Of a stretch of 64,000 bases of DNA, positions 1 through 11,100 are shown piece after piece. A model generated the notes under the pieces. It ran no database searches. It was not told where the DNA came from and was given only the letters and a program-made list of their open reading frames with translations. This DNA is from Eledone cirrhosa (Eukaryota; Mollusca; Cephalopoda; Octopoda; Eledonidae), in the NCBI GenBank assembly GCA_964016885.1, contig OZ024748.1:29585443-29649442 (forward strand), given 5' to 3'. How positions within the stretch are numbered: the stretch's first letter is position 1; every line of letters begins with the position of its first letter. The position numbers and the translations under genes were made by a program.

Positions 1-409
1 ATGACAAAAATAATTAAGAGGAAGCTTTGGTTTTGTTTGGTACTAATGCTACAATAGCATGATGTGTTCCCCAGCAGTTCTAGTAGGATAGAAGCTTGTA
101 TTAAGTAATGACTTGGTCTGTAATTATCCCTCCAACCTATGCTAGCATGGAAAAATGAATCATGCTGGAAAAGTGACTGCATTATTTTTGTTACAGCTTA
201 CACCTGAAGTATGAACACATTAAAACTAATGGTTTTGTATCATAAAACCAGGTGTGGTGTCAGGCAGGTTATCAACAAAAGAGTTAATCAGTACCTCTTC
301 AGGATTAAGCTATTCTGTCATGGGAGATTGCTAGAAAACTAATGAGGATGAAGACAAATGTTTGTCAAATGTTCAGATGTACCAGAATATGGTAATCTCT
401 TAAACATCT
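1..409. other. No gene recognised
   Basis: AT-rich sequence without a coding signal that I can support; all frames are short and repeat-like. Confidence 0.5.
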
Positions 410-600
410 TGGAATGATTTAGTAGAAAATATCTAAAAATGTATTTGTTAATTCAAATGTTTATAGTTTCTTTACTGGTGAACAGGTATCATTGTGAAAA
501 ATACAGTATTAGGCTAAACTTGAACTTATATGATGCCATTGTAGTGCTGTTTTCTACTTTCCAAGAATATATTGCTAGCATAATTTCATGAGGTAAATGA
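410..600. repeat. Dispersed repeat, pair with 25298-25470
   Basis: Shares long stretches such as aaaatatctaaaaatg and ttgttaattcaaatgttta with 25298-25470, in the same order and with small indels. No coding frame. Family unknown; probably an old MITE or SINE part. Confidence 0.65.
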
Positions 601-1167
601 TGTTAAGAGTTAACCCTTTTGTGATTGTATTTCTAATGAAATAAACTCTATTTCAGTTAATTCATCATCATCATCAAAGCATTTTGAGGAATTTACCAAA
701 ATTATTTCAGTGTAATAAATAGTTCTTAAATTATGTTGAAAGATTTTAATTTAAATTGTAGGAATCCCTTAAAATGGGCAGTTTTGTTTCATAGAACCAG
801 AGCCAGTTTTGGCCTTTTTTTAAAAAAAATTAATTTAAAAAAAAATCAAAATGGTAATACAGCAAATTACATTTAAATTTTGCAATGAAAGTTTAAACGC
901 ATTTTAAAATATTGATTTGTGGTCTTGTGCTGATATTAGAAATTATTATTATTATATAGCATTTGAACGTCGGAAGGAACTGTCATTGAATCTGTCCTAC
1001 ACAAGTTTGAAAGAACTGAACATGTATTGGCAACTAAGCCACCAGCTGCAGTTAAACATATTGTCTGAATACCTGCTGGAGTTGTTTGCTAATAGCCTGA
1101 TATTTCTGTTGTCATCAGCTGATGTCCCCAAAAGGTAAAGATAACATTTGGGCTCTTGGTATATTAT

Positions 1168-1351
1168 TTAACCCTTTTTTAAGCATATTTCTAATGAAAG
1201 CCATTCTTTAAATAACCAAGAATTCAGAAGGATTTAGTAATATTACTTTCACCAGTTCTTACTTAAAAGTTATGATGGAAAGCTTTTAGATAAATGTAAA
1301 TAGCTTTAAACAGTTTAGTAGTTTCAGGCAGTTTGATATCAAAAGGGTTAA
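1168..1351. mobile_element. TTAACCC MITE, complete copy
   Basis: Starts ttaaccctttt and ends aaaagggttaa, a short terminal inverted repeat. The 184 bp between have no frame; the interior (ccaagaattcagaaggattt, caggcagtttgatatc) recurs in both orientations at 7.3, 23.4, 28.6, 33.4, 34.4, 37.7 and 57.5 kb. Confidence 0.75.
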
Positions 1352-1477
1352 CCCTCATAATATCAACTCAGCCTCTAGTTCTATGACACAAATCCACTCA
1401 TTTTAAAAGGATCCTATTTGCATTATTAAAACCTTGCAGGATAAGTTTATATTAAACCCTTTTGTTATACAAATTCA

Positions 1478-2171
1478 AATTCAAGAAGGCCGAGGGTGTC
1501 TTGGCATCACTCAGCAAGACCTTTGTTAGCCGCTATCCAGCCATCTATTTAAAACTGTATACAGCTATGGTATGACCACACTTGGAATTCGCATCATCAG
1601 TCTGGAACCCCTATCTTGCTCAGAACATTGACCTCCTGGAAACTGTTCAGAGACATGCAACCAAGCGCATACCCTCCATCAGACACCTACCATACTCTGA
1701 ACGCCTTGCTTCCCTGGGCATGGATTCATTGAAGCTCCGACGTCTAGCGATGGACTTGGTGAATACCCACAAAGTTATTAACCATCTCGCCAATTGCAAC
1801 CCTGAGCACCTTTTTGATCTCCATGTGTCTAACACACGTGGACATGCCTACAAAATCAGAAAACAGCACAGTTCCCATGACTTTCGTAGACATTTTTTCA
1901 CGCTCAGAGTTGCTGAAGCATGGAACAAACTGCCTGCGTCAGTTGTTAGCTGCCGAGACACTGCATCCTTTAAGACACTCATGCTTCCCGAAATACGCCA
2001 AAACTACACCTGATGTACCCCTCCCATACACATGCACACGTGTGTATCATGACTCGTGCACTGTTCATTTTACTGATGTTTGTGCTTTGCCCTATGTACT
2101 GTACATGCACTTTTTGATGAGTTGTGGTGCACCTGGGCACTGTACACAATATTTCATTATTATTATTATTA
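1478..2171 (+). pseudogene. LINE (CR1/Jockey-like) reverse transcriptase C-terminal fragment with 3' UTR
   Basis: A truncated non-LTR retrotransposon. The frame 1582-2013 reads LEFASSVWNPYLAQNIDLLE, then RHATKRIPSIRHLPYSERL and AEAWNKLPASVV, the thumb and C-terminal region shared by many CR1/Jockey-type LINEs. Upstream, YLKLYTAMV is followed by a stop, so it is broken. A 3' UTR with cactgtacacaatatttcat leads into a TTA-repeat tail, the usual end of such elements. The RT core and endonuclease are absent. Confidence 0.85.
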
Positions 2172-2174
2172 TTA

Positions 2175-2374
2175 GGGCGGTGGATTGGCAGTATCGGTAG
2201 AGGGCCGGACGCCATGCTTTCCAGCATAGTTACGTCCCTTTACAATCTGAGTTCAAATCCCGCCGAGGTTGACTTTGCCTTTCATCCTTACGGGGTCGAT
2301 AAAATAAAGTACCAGTAATGCACTGGGTAATTGCTGGCCTTGTGCCTAAAGTAGAAACAATTATTATTATTATA
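2175..2374 (+). mobile_element. SINE-A, full-length copy
   Basis: tRNA-derived SINE: box A-like ggcagtatcggtagagg, box B-like gagttcaaatcccgcc, then the body cttacggggtcgataaaata and the end gtagaaacaattattatt. It is inserted directly after the LINE tail. Confidence 0.88.
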
Positions 2375-2641
2375 TCATGACTCATACACTGTTCATTTTC
2401 CTGACATTTGTACATTATTCTATGTACTATACATGCACCTTTGATGAGTTGTAGTGCACCTGAGCACTGTACACAATAATTTCATTATTATTTCATTATT
2501 ATTATTGTCCCTTTACGATCTGAGTTCAAATCCCGCCGAGGTTGACTTTGCCTTTCATCCTTACGGGGTCGATAAAATAAAGTACCAGTAATGCACTGGG
2601 TAATTGCTGGCCTTGTGCCTAAAGTAGAAACAATTATTATT
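2374..2641 (+). repeat. Tandem duplicate of LINE 3' UTR plus 5'-shortened SINE-A
   Basis: 2376-2507 repeats 2046-2165 (LINE 3' UTR: tcatgactc, catgcacctttgatgagt, gcactgtacacaataatttc); 2508-2641 repeats the last two thirds of SINE-A. The order is the same as at 2046-2374, so the whole block was duplicated in tandem. Confidence 0.8.
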
Positions 2642-2874
2642 TAAATACTATCTGAATTATGAAATAATTAATAATCTTAGTAAATCCCTCTAAATTCTTC
2701 ATTAATCAATTGAAATATAATGTATGTCTAGAAATATGGTAATGAAAGAGTTAACCTCTTCTTGAAGAGGATGTTGCTGGGAATATGTAGTGCCCCCCCC
2801 CTCCCCAATCCCGATGCTTATTCTCTTCCACCCTAAATATAGGTTCCCTGACGTATGGCTATCATTGAGAAGGC

Positions 2875-3110
2875 AGATGTAAAGGCATGTAGCCTAGTGG
2901 TTGGGTTGTTAGACTCAATCATAAGGTTGTGGGTTCAATTTTTGTATTAAGCAGTGCTTCAATTTCGCATATTCATAAGACTGTGGTTCCTATTATAACC
3001 CAAGAAAACTCTGAGATGCAGCTCCTGTAGGAGTTCAGCTAATCCTGCATGGGTGTGAACTGTAAATTTCATTATTAGGATCGATACCACAATCTAATGA
3101 CTGAAACCAG
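2875..3110 (+). mobile_element. Diverged tRNA-derived SINE-like repeat
   Basis: The head gtagcctagtggttgggttg and ggttgtgggttcaattttt resemble boxes A and B; the tail region after it is not assignable. Old, no clear target-site duplication. Confidence 0.55.
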
Positions 3111-3977
3111 TAAAAGAGTACTTTGTTTTTCTGATAGAAATTATTTTTTTTTTTTTCTTTTAGAGACAGACTGCTAATCTTCCGAATTCTCCAAGGTATT
3201 TTGTGGCACAGTGGAGAGCAGTTTCCTGTATTACTTGAATCCAGAGGTTCCACAGGTTAATTTTAATCTTTGTCTCCTGTCAATTGTGTCAGGTAGAAGA
3301 GCAATTAATGAATTATCTCCAAATTGGTGTGGAGTAAGTCATCTTATTTACTCCCATCAACTGGAAACTAAAGAATAAGAAAACTTAAATGTGGCTTTTC
3401 ATAGGTAGAATTGGAGATGATGGAAGACTTGAGTGTGGCTTTTCATGACTGGAATCACTCAAGTGTGGTTTCCTATTCCTGGCAGAACTCTTAGAGTAAA
3501 AATAGCAGTTTCACTTAATAGGTGAACCTATTTAGTAAACCTGTTGTTTTTACTGGAAGAGTTATAATAAAATAGAATAGGAGAAAGTGGGCAGTTACTA
3601 CTGCAACTTATAATCTTCATAGGCCACTGGATCTACTAAATAGAGCCAACATATGTGGATGTGGTGCAAACAGTGCCTCCTCTAATTTACTACCTGTGCC
3701 ATTGATTAAATCAGTAATTTTCTTCTTCCTGTTGTTAACACTAAAGTTACTTCAAGATAAAGGTTTTATCACTGCCACTTTTCAGTGGTGGTATTATTTA
3801 AAGTAACAATATAATAATGATAATATGTTTATATAATAATAATTATGACATCAGTGACAGTGACAAGATATAATTTACTGGAATAACAATAGTCAGAATT
3901 AAATTTCAGTGCTTTATTTTATAACATACTAGACATATCCAGTTCAATCTCCTTTGAAGAATGCTTTCTATAATTTG
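3111..3977. other. No gene recognised
   Basis: Holds short open frames without family resemblance and some dispersed-repeat-like DNA (paired gtgtggcttttca stretches near 3390 and 3435). Nothing supported as coding. Confidence 0.5.
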
Positions 3978-4235
3978 CTGATAGATAGGAATATATAGAC
4001 AAAAGGAGTAATACATATACAGGTACAAATGTGTGTGTAGAAGCTAGTGTTTTATTTCACTGTCATTTCTAGCAAAACCAGTTACCACAATGTTGATAGA
4101 TTGATAGATAGATAGGAATTCATAGAGACAGAAAGAGTAATACATAGATAGGTAAAACTCAATCTGTGTGTGTGTGTGGTAGAAACTAAGGTTTTATTTT
4201 GCTGTCATTTCTAGCAAGACAGGTTACTACAACAA
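3978..4235. repeat. Tandem duplication, about 125 bp, two copies
   Basis: Copy 1 (3978-4092) and copy 2 (4093-4235) share gatagataggaat, gagtaatacata, gttttattt, tgtcatttctagcaa and ggttac in the same order. Differences include the GT and GATA run lengths. Confidence 0.75.
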
Positions 4236-4852
4236 AGCTCTTTGCGCCGTGTACAACAGACAGGCACAGACAAATAGATAAAGGGCCAACCGCAGGCCTT
4301 TTACAAAGCCACCTACGTTGCTCGGGAATGAAAGTGTTTCTTATATATTAGAAGAAGAAAGCAAAACATGTATAGATGGATGCAAAAAATAAGGAAAAGT
4401 TCATTTCTAGAATTACAAAACATTTTGTGTAGCATTTGAGCAGTAAAACACTTTTCTTTTGTACTTGTAGTTGCACAAGAATTTGCAAGCTTCAAGGGCT
4501 CTTTATAGCAGGGTAAAGTTGCTTGTAGGCTCTTTGTCTAGTTGAAGGGTGTAAAATTTCTTTTACACTAATCCAATTTGTCTAAAGATACCATACTGAG
4601 ATATGTATTTACCATTTTTTTTACATTACTTATGAGTGATAGTTAGTAGGCAGAAACTTTATGGAAATCTCTTGTGTGTGCATTAACCGTTTATGCCCTG
4701 TAACTTAGCAGTTTGATAAAATAATTACAAGACTTGAAAAAATACCCATTAGTTTGATATGATCAACCCAATCCCTTGATGGCTACAGTATAATGATTGA
4801 AAAGACTAAATGATAATTTATCGATTTAAAAATAAGCCTTTATTCGAAAATA

Positions 4853-5100
4853 TTATTTATAAAATATCAAATATGAATAAAGGGATATGATTCCTGGGTT
4901 CTGCTGTGGATCTGGAGTTTTTCCTTTATACCAACCAAAGTATTTGATAATGTTGTGTATTCTCGTGTGATTTGTAATGTCAATGAGCCAAGGGTTAACC
5001 TGTAAACCATCACACCAACCATCACGTCCATACAGCCAGGTTCCATGTTCATTTGGAACAACTCCCACTGATGCTTTGTTAGCACAGCCAAGTGCTGTTC
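4853..5100 (-). CDS. PNGase F-like gene, exon 11 (C-terminal end)
   Basis: Acceptor cttttatacag; the stop is at 4853-4855. Encodes residues 615-696. TALGCANKASVGVVPNEHGT and WLYGRDGWC carry Arg640 and Cys644, which keep the R-x3-C spacing of PNGase F Arg248 and Cys252. The Cys620-Cys644 spacing is three residues longer than in the bacterial enzyme. Two overlapping open frames run through here; only this one joins in phase to exon 10 and matches the family. Confidence 0.93.
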
Positions 5101-8100
5101 CTGTATAAAAGATGCACAAGATGAGAAATGACAGATCAAGGACACTATGTGCCACCGGGAATTGAACTCATGACCTTACGATCATTAGCTGAATAACTAA
5201 CCACTAAGCTATAATATAGAAATACTTACCTGCATTATCAAATGTGATGTTGTATATTTTGTCGTTGATGTCAAAGTGGTGTGATGTCACACAAAATTCT
5301 CCACATCCATTTTCATCACTACCATGCCCTGTTATCACAGCATATATCATAATCTAAACAGAAGAGAGGAAACAGAAAATTATTGCTTGATGAACATCAC
5401 ACAAGTCTAAAACTATTTTAGCCTTTTTTTATACCAAACCACCTACCGTATATACTCGAATATAAGCTGACCTCCTATTTTATGTCTGAGAAATGGGCAA
5501 AAATCCAAACCCCATTTATAAGCTGAGGCAGCTAAACACATTGTTTAGATGGCATGTATACCCCTCCCCCCATTTTACTATTGACTTTTTGGTCACATAT
5601 TCCACTGCTTATATTTGAGTATCTATGGTAATTAAAAACAAGCAAGTGACTTTCATTAGAGATATGGTAACAAACAGGTTATGGAAGAGATTCTTTTTAC
5701 TAGGTTTTGGAAGAAGAAGCAGTGCCCACAACGACATTCTACGTACAATCCTTTTGGAAAGAGATGAGCAGGGAAGGAGTTCCAGAGGGTAAGAAGGACT
5801 GGGTATAGAAGTTTGAGTAGAGTAGTTTGAACTCAACATGGGTGATGAGAGGAAGAGAAAGGAGTGTTTGAGTGGAGGTGGCAGAGGGAGGAGAGAGTGT
5901 ATGTGTAGGCCAGAAGCTGGAGAGGGTCAGTGAGTGAGTTTATACTGATTAGCTGAGTAGCTTTTCACTGGATGCCTGTGTGAGAAGCATAGATGTAACA
6001 GATTTGGGTGCAGTACAACATTGTGGGTCTCACTTGAGTCTTGCAGAGGGTCATTAAAAAGGTCAAATTATTTATAATATCAATTTATATTATGATATAA
6101 AATTGATGAAACAAACCTTGCTATATTTTTGGTCCACTTGAAAGTGATAAGGTTTGAAGTGCTTATTGTAATTGTGGTCAAAGGTTGCTCCTGGCAGGAA
6201 GAGGACTTTAGCTTCTGCTGGATACAACAAAGAACTTGAATCTATACAGAAATAAAAAAATATATATATATAAGAACATCTACTTTTTCATAAATCAATT
6301 GAAATTTGTGCAGAAATGATAAACTTACAGTTGTGGTTTTTTAGAGGTCAGGGTATTCAGCTCACAATCACAGGCAGCGTATTGTGTCCTTGAGCAAGAC
6401 ACTTTTTTTCACGTTGTCCAATCAGCTGACAAAAATGTGTTTTACCTGTAATTCAAAGGGCCAGCCTTATCACATTTTGTGTCACGCTATCCCTGAGAAC
6501 TACATTAAAGGTACACGTGTTTGTAAAATGCTCAGCCATTTGTACATTAATTTCATAAGGAAGCAGCTCCATTGATCATAACTGGAATACTCATTGTCAT
6601 AACTGACAAAGGTCCAAGGCAAATTGGTAGAGTTGTTAGGGCATCAGACCATATGCCTCAATATGTTTTCATTAGTTCAATTGAATGATCAACTCCTTTC
6701 CTTTTTTTTCATCCCTGATTGAGCAATAGCATTCCACTCATTTTGAGAATTATAGCCTAGAGGTGAAGATGTAAAATGGTTAACTTACTATTTGTGTGGG
6801 GATTTGAAAACCTTAGAGAAGCTGATGGTTTCCATGGTGATGCCCAGGGATCAGTGAACATGTGGAAGGTACATTGACGAGAGGTCAGCAAGGGTAGTAA
6901 AGGACTTACATCTGTTATCCAAATTCCAATACGTCTAGGTGAGAAGAATGTAGTATATATATATGTAATATAAATGATGATGATATAGCAAATTATAAAC
7001 AAAACCAAATAAGAAAGAAAGAACAAAGTAATATACCTGCGAAATGGTGTAATCCATCTCCCTAGCTCCATGTTACATAATGGAGAAGATTTATTGCAGC
7101 ACACATGTAAGCTAACAGTACGGTCCCATGTAGGACAGTCCTCATCTCTGGTGCCAGGACAAGATAGGTTCACCTGTAGTTCAAAGGTTGTGTAAGTTCT
7201 CAGTTCTGGAATAGTGATAAAGAAGGTGGAGGAGTACATCATGGCGATTAATAACCCTTTTGATACAAAACTACCTGAAACCCCCTGGTTTTACAATACA
7301 AAACTGTTTATTTCAAAGTGTGAGCTATATAAATGCACCCAGTACACTCTGTAAAGTGGTTGGTGATAGGAAGGGTATTCAGCTGTAGGAAATCTGTGAA
7401 ACAAAGGGTTGGGAGGACTTTTCAGTCATGCCATAGACATGACAACCTCCCTAATGTTGGTGACTTACACACTAATCACACACAGGACACTCTGTAAAGT
7501 TGGTGATAGGAAGGGCATTCAGCTGTAGAAAACTTGCTAAACAAAGGTTGGACAACCTTTGCTAGCAGGGAAAACATGCTAAATAATGAGGATGATGATG
7601 TTTATATTTATCTAACATCTTTCCATTGTAATTTTATGTATAACCCTTCATTAAACACCAGCTTAATAATGAGTTAGTTATTTTAATAAATCCTTTCAAA
7701 TTCTTAATCTACCCTGAGAATTATGTTAAGAGTATACATGTGTCTATGGAATGCTCAGCCACTTGCACATTAATTTCCTATTCAGCGAACAATTGAAACC
7801 CTCATTGTTGAAACTGATTCCATAACTCTGATACAGAAACAGTATCAATTCAAAAGACTTTAAAAACATTGCTAGTATGAAGAATACCTACTTTTCAATG
7901 GTGGTAATGTTACATTGGCAATAACTCCCATTTTGCTTTTCATTGTGACATTTTGAAACAACGGCACAACAAGATCCGATTGCCAAAGTCTTCTTTCAAG
8001 TTTATTTTGAAATTTCATCCTGAAAAATTAGTAAAAGTGAAACCCTCACAAGTTATGGGTAAATTATACTACTTGCACACTCACACACACATACATATGG

Positions 8101-11100
8101 ATGTATGCATACACACACATACTTTAACAGACACATACACATTGACACAAACACATGGATGTATGCACATACATTGACAGACATAGCCGATGGATGGACA
8201 CATGTACACACACATAAACAGACAGATGAACACAAACACACATTGAGACATTGATCTATACACACACACATCAACATGCATCAACACACAGACGAATGGA
8301 CACTCATGCACTGACAAAAATGTTTAAATAATACAAAATTTTAATAAAATCAGATTTAGATGGAGAAATAATAAATACAATACAAGCATGTGGTTAGAAT
8401 GTCTCAAGAAAGATTCGCTGGACAGATTTTACAGGCAAAACTAACTAGCAGGAGACTCAGGGGTAGACCTCGAACAAGATGGTTGGATAGCATCCATGAG
8501 CTTGGCTGGTCTCACTTGGGGATGGTTGCTTTTGACAAGACCCACTAGGAGTGTTTGAGGTCTCTGACCTCAGGAATAAGTGACCGAAGAAGATAATAAA
8601 TATAATAAAATAACATAAAAACCACTCACCATTCTGCCTGCCATACTAAGAAGTTTGCTGATGGGTATAACATCCAACCAAATTCCATTAGCTTCCCCAA
8701 TGGGTTAATGGCCATATAGAAATTATGTGATGGATTGTTCTGGAGCTGGATTGTTAATGGACCATTGCTGTATAAAACAGAAAACAATATAAGACCATTA
8801 ACATCATTGTGATCATTTTATGTTGCCTTCCATGGGTTCAACCAATGTACTTTACAGGGTGTACTTTCCAGAGATAAAAATCAAAATTATTTAGAAACAT
8901 TCTTCCACTTATTCTTAATCATCATCATCATCCTTTTTACATCCATTTCTCCACCATGCTGGCATGGGTTGGATGAGATCTTTTTGTGTCGGGTTTTCCA
9001 GGGCCTAATGTGAATATATAAGCTTTTCATTATCATATTTGAAATGAAAGACACTGCCTATGATTTTCAAATAATTTTGTTGGAAATATTTTGTAATATA
9101 ACTAACTTTCTCATAATTAAACTGGTATTTAGAACATAATTTTATTATGTAAAGTGTTTAGATAATAGAACCTCTAACAACTGTCATGGTACAAATTTAA
9201 GGACTGCCACCCTCAATGCTGGTACCCTGAAAGGCAAATCAGGTGAAATTGTGGAACTGTTAGAGAGAAAAGAAGTAGATATATGCTGTGTACAAGAAGT
9301 GAAATGGAGAGGAGCCTCAGCGAGACTAATCATGGGCAAGCAATATAGATATAAACTCTGCTTGATAGGAAATGACGATGGGGTGTAAGCGTCTTACTAG
9401 CTGAGAAATGAGTAGATAAGGTGATAGAGGTAGTTAGAGTAAGTGACAGAATCATCAAGTTTAGATTAATTGTAGGAAATAGAATGGTAACAATTACAAA
9501 TACCTATGCTCCACAGGCAGGACTAAGTAAAGGCCAAAAAAACAGGTTTTATGGGGAACTTTTACAGACAACTTCAGGTATTGACAAAAGAGACCTCATC
9601 ATCTTGGTAGGTGACTTCAATGGACATATGGGGCAGTACTAGGAAGGATTCAGCAGATATGGTTATGGCTGAAGAGGAACTGAGACTCCTGGAATTCTGT
9701 GATGCAAATGAACTAACCAACTGCAACACAAATTTCAGGAAAACTGCTAATCATCTGATTTCATATCAATTAGGTGAACACACAAACCAAATTGATTACT
9801 TACTTGTAAGACAAAAAAATAAATGGACTATAATAAACTCTAAGGCCTTCCCTTGGGAAGAATGCACCACCCAGCACAAGTTAGTAGTTATTAATGACAT
9901 CAAAATAAACAAAAGACAGAACAACACAGGAAAATATGGAGACAAAGGGTGTGGAAACTAAAGGTTTAGAAAGGCCCTATGGGATGCACTTGATGAGAGG
10001 GATGACGAGCTAGATATATATAATGTAGAGCACAACTGGAAATTCTTATGCGACAACCTTTTGCAAACTACTGATGAGACTTGCAGCTGGAATAAAGTAC
10101 CAGCCAGACAGAAGGTGACCTGGTGGTGGAACAATACAGTGAATAGAAACATTAAAGCCAAGAGACAGGCATGGGAAAATGGGGGTAGCAGAGACCAGTA
10201 CCAAGTAGCTAAGAAAGAAGCTAGGCAACAGGTATAAACAGCTCGGAGAAACGCTGAAGAAATTAAATTTGTCAAGACGTGAAGTGTTCTGTACTGCAAG
10301 GCAATGTTTTAGTGTAAATTGAGATGTTGTTAGGGAGAAATGTGTTAGAAATGATGCTGGTGCACTTAGCACCACTGATGCCCAAAAGAAAAAGGCTTAG
10401 AAATGTTACTATGAGAGATTGATGAATGGAAGGAAGAGAACTACCCCCAACTTACCCAAAGGAAGGACCAGCTATTGATGTTCACAGTTTTAGGGTAAAG
10501 ACGCAATCAAGAAGATGAAGAACGGTAAAGCTGTGGGGGCCATCAGAAATAGTTGCTGTGATGCTAAAAACATCGGGAGAGGTAGGAGTCAAACTACCAA
10601 CCCGTATAGAGGAATAAAATTAATGGACCAAGTTATGAAAGTGACAGAAAGAGTTATAGTGCAGCTAATTAGGGAAAGAGTCAAAATATATGAGATGCAG
10701 TTTGGTTTCATGCCAAAGTACTACAGATGCCTTCTTAGTGAGGCAACTACAAGGGAAGTTCCTAGCCCAAAATAAGCCACTATATTTAGCTTTTCTTGAT
10801 CTAGAAAAAGCATTTGACAGAGTATCAGAATCTATTATCTTGTGGTCCTTAAGGAAATTAGGTATAGAAGAAGGGTTTGTGAGAGCAGTGCACGCTATGT
10901 ACAAAGAAGCTGTCAGTAAAGTGAGAGGAGGAATTCAAGGTACAGGTAGAAGTTCATAAAAGCTCAGTTCTTAGCAAACTGCTGTTCATTATAGTTTTCC
11001 AGACCATAACAGAAGAGTTTAAGACTGGCTGTCAATGGGAACTTCTCTAAGCAGATGATTTGGTCCTTATAGCTGAAATAAAAAAAGAACTAATTGTGGA

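Noticed and set aside
2175..2290. Possible functional tRNA gene
   Set aside because: Box A/B-like blocks are present, but the body, tail and many dispersed copies show a SINE; no cloverleaf with a proper anticodon arm could be drawn.
4867..5145. Second overlapping frame in the last PNGase F-like exon
   Set aside because: Does not join in phase to exon 10 and has no family motifs, whereas the other frame has both.
7953..8317. Open frames rich in His/Thr on one strand and Cys/Val on the other
   Set aside because: Both come from a CA-rich microsatellite; no splice context or family match.
9958..10375. Two minus-strand frames with hydrophobic runs
   Set aside because: Antisense shadows of the RTE linker region at 9197-11960.
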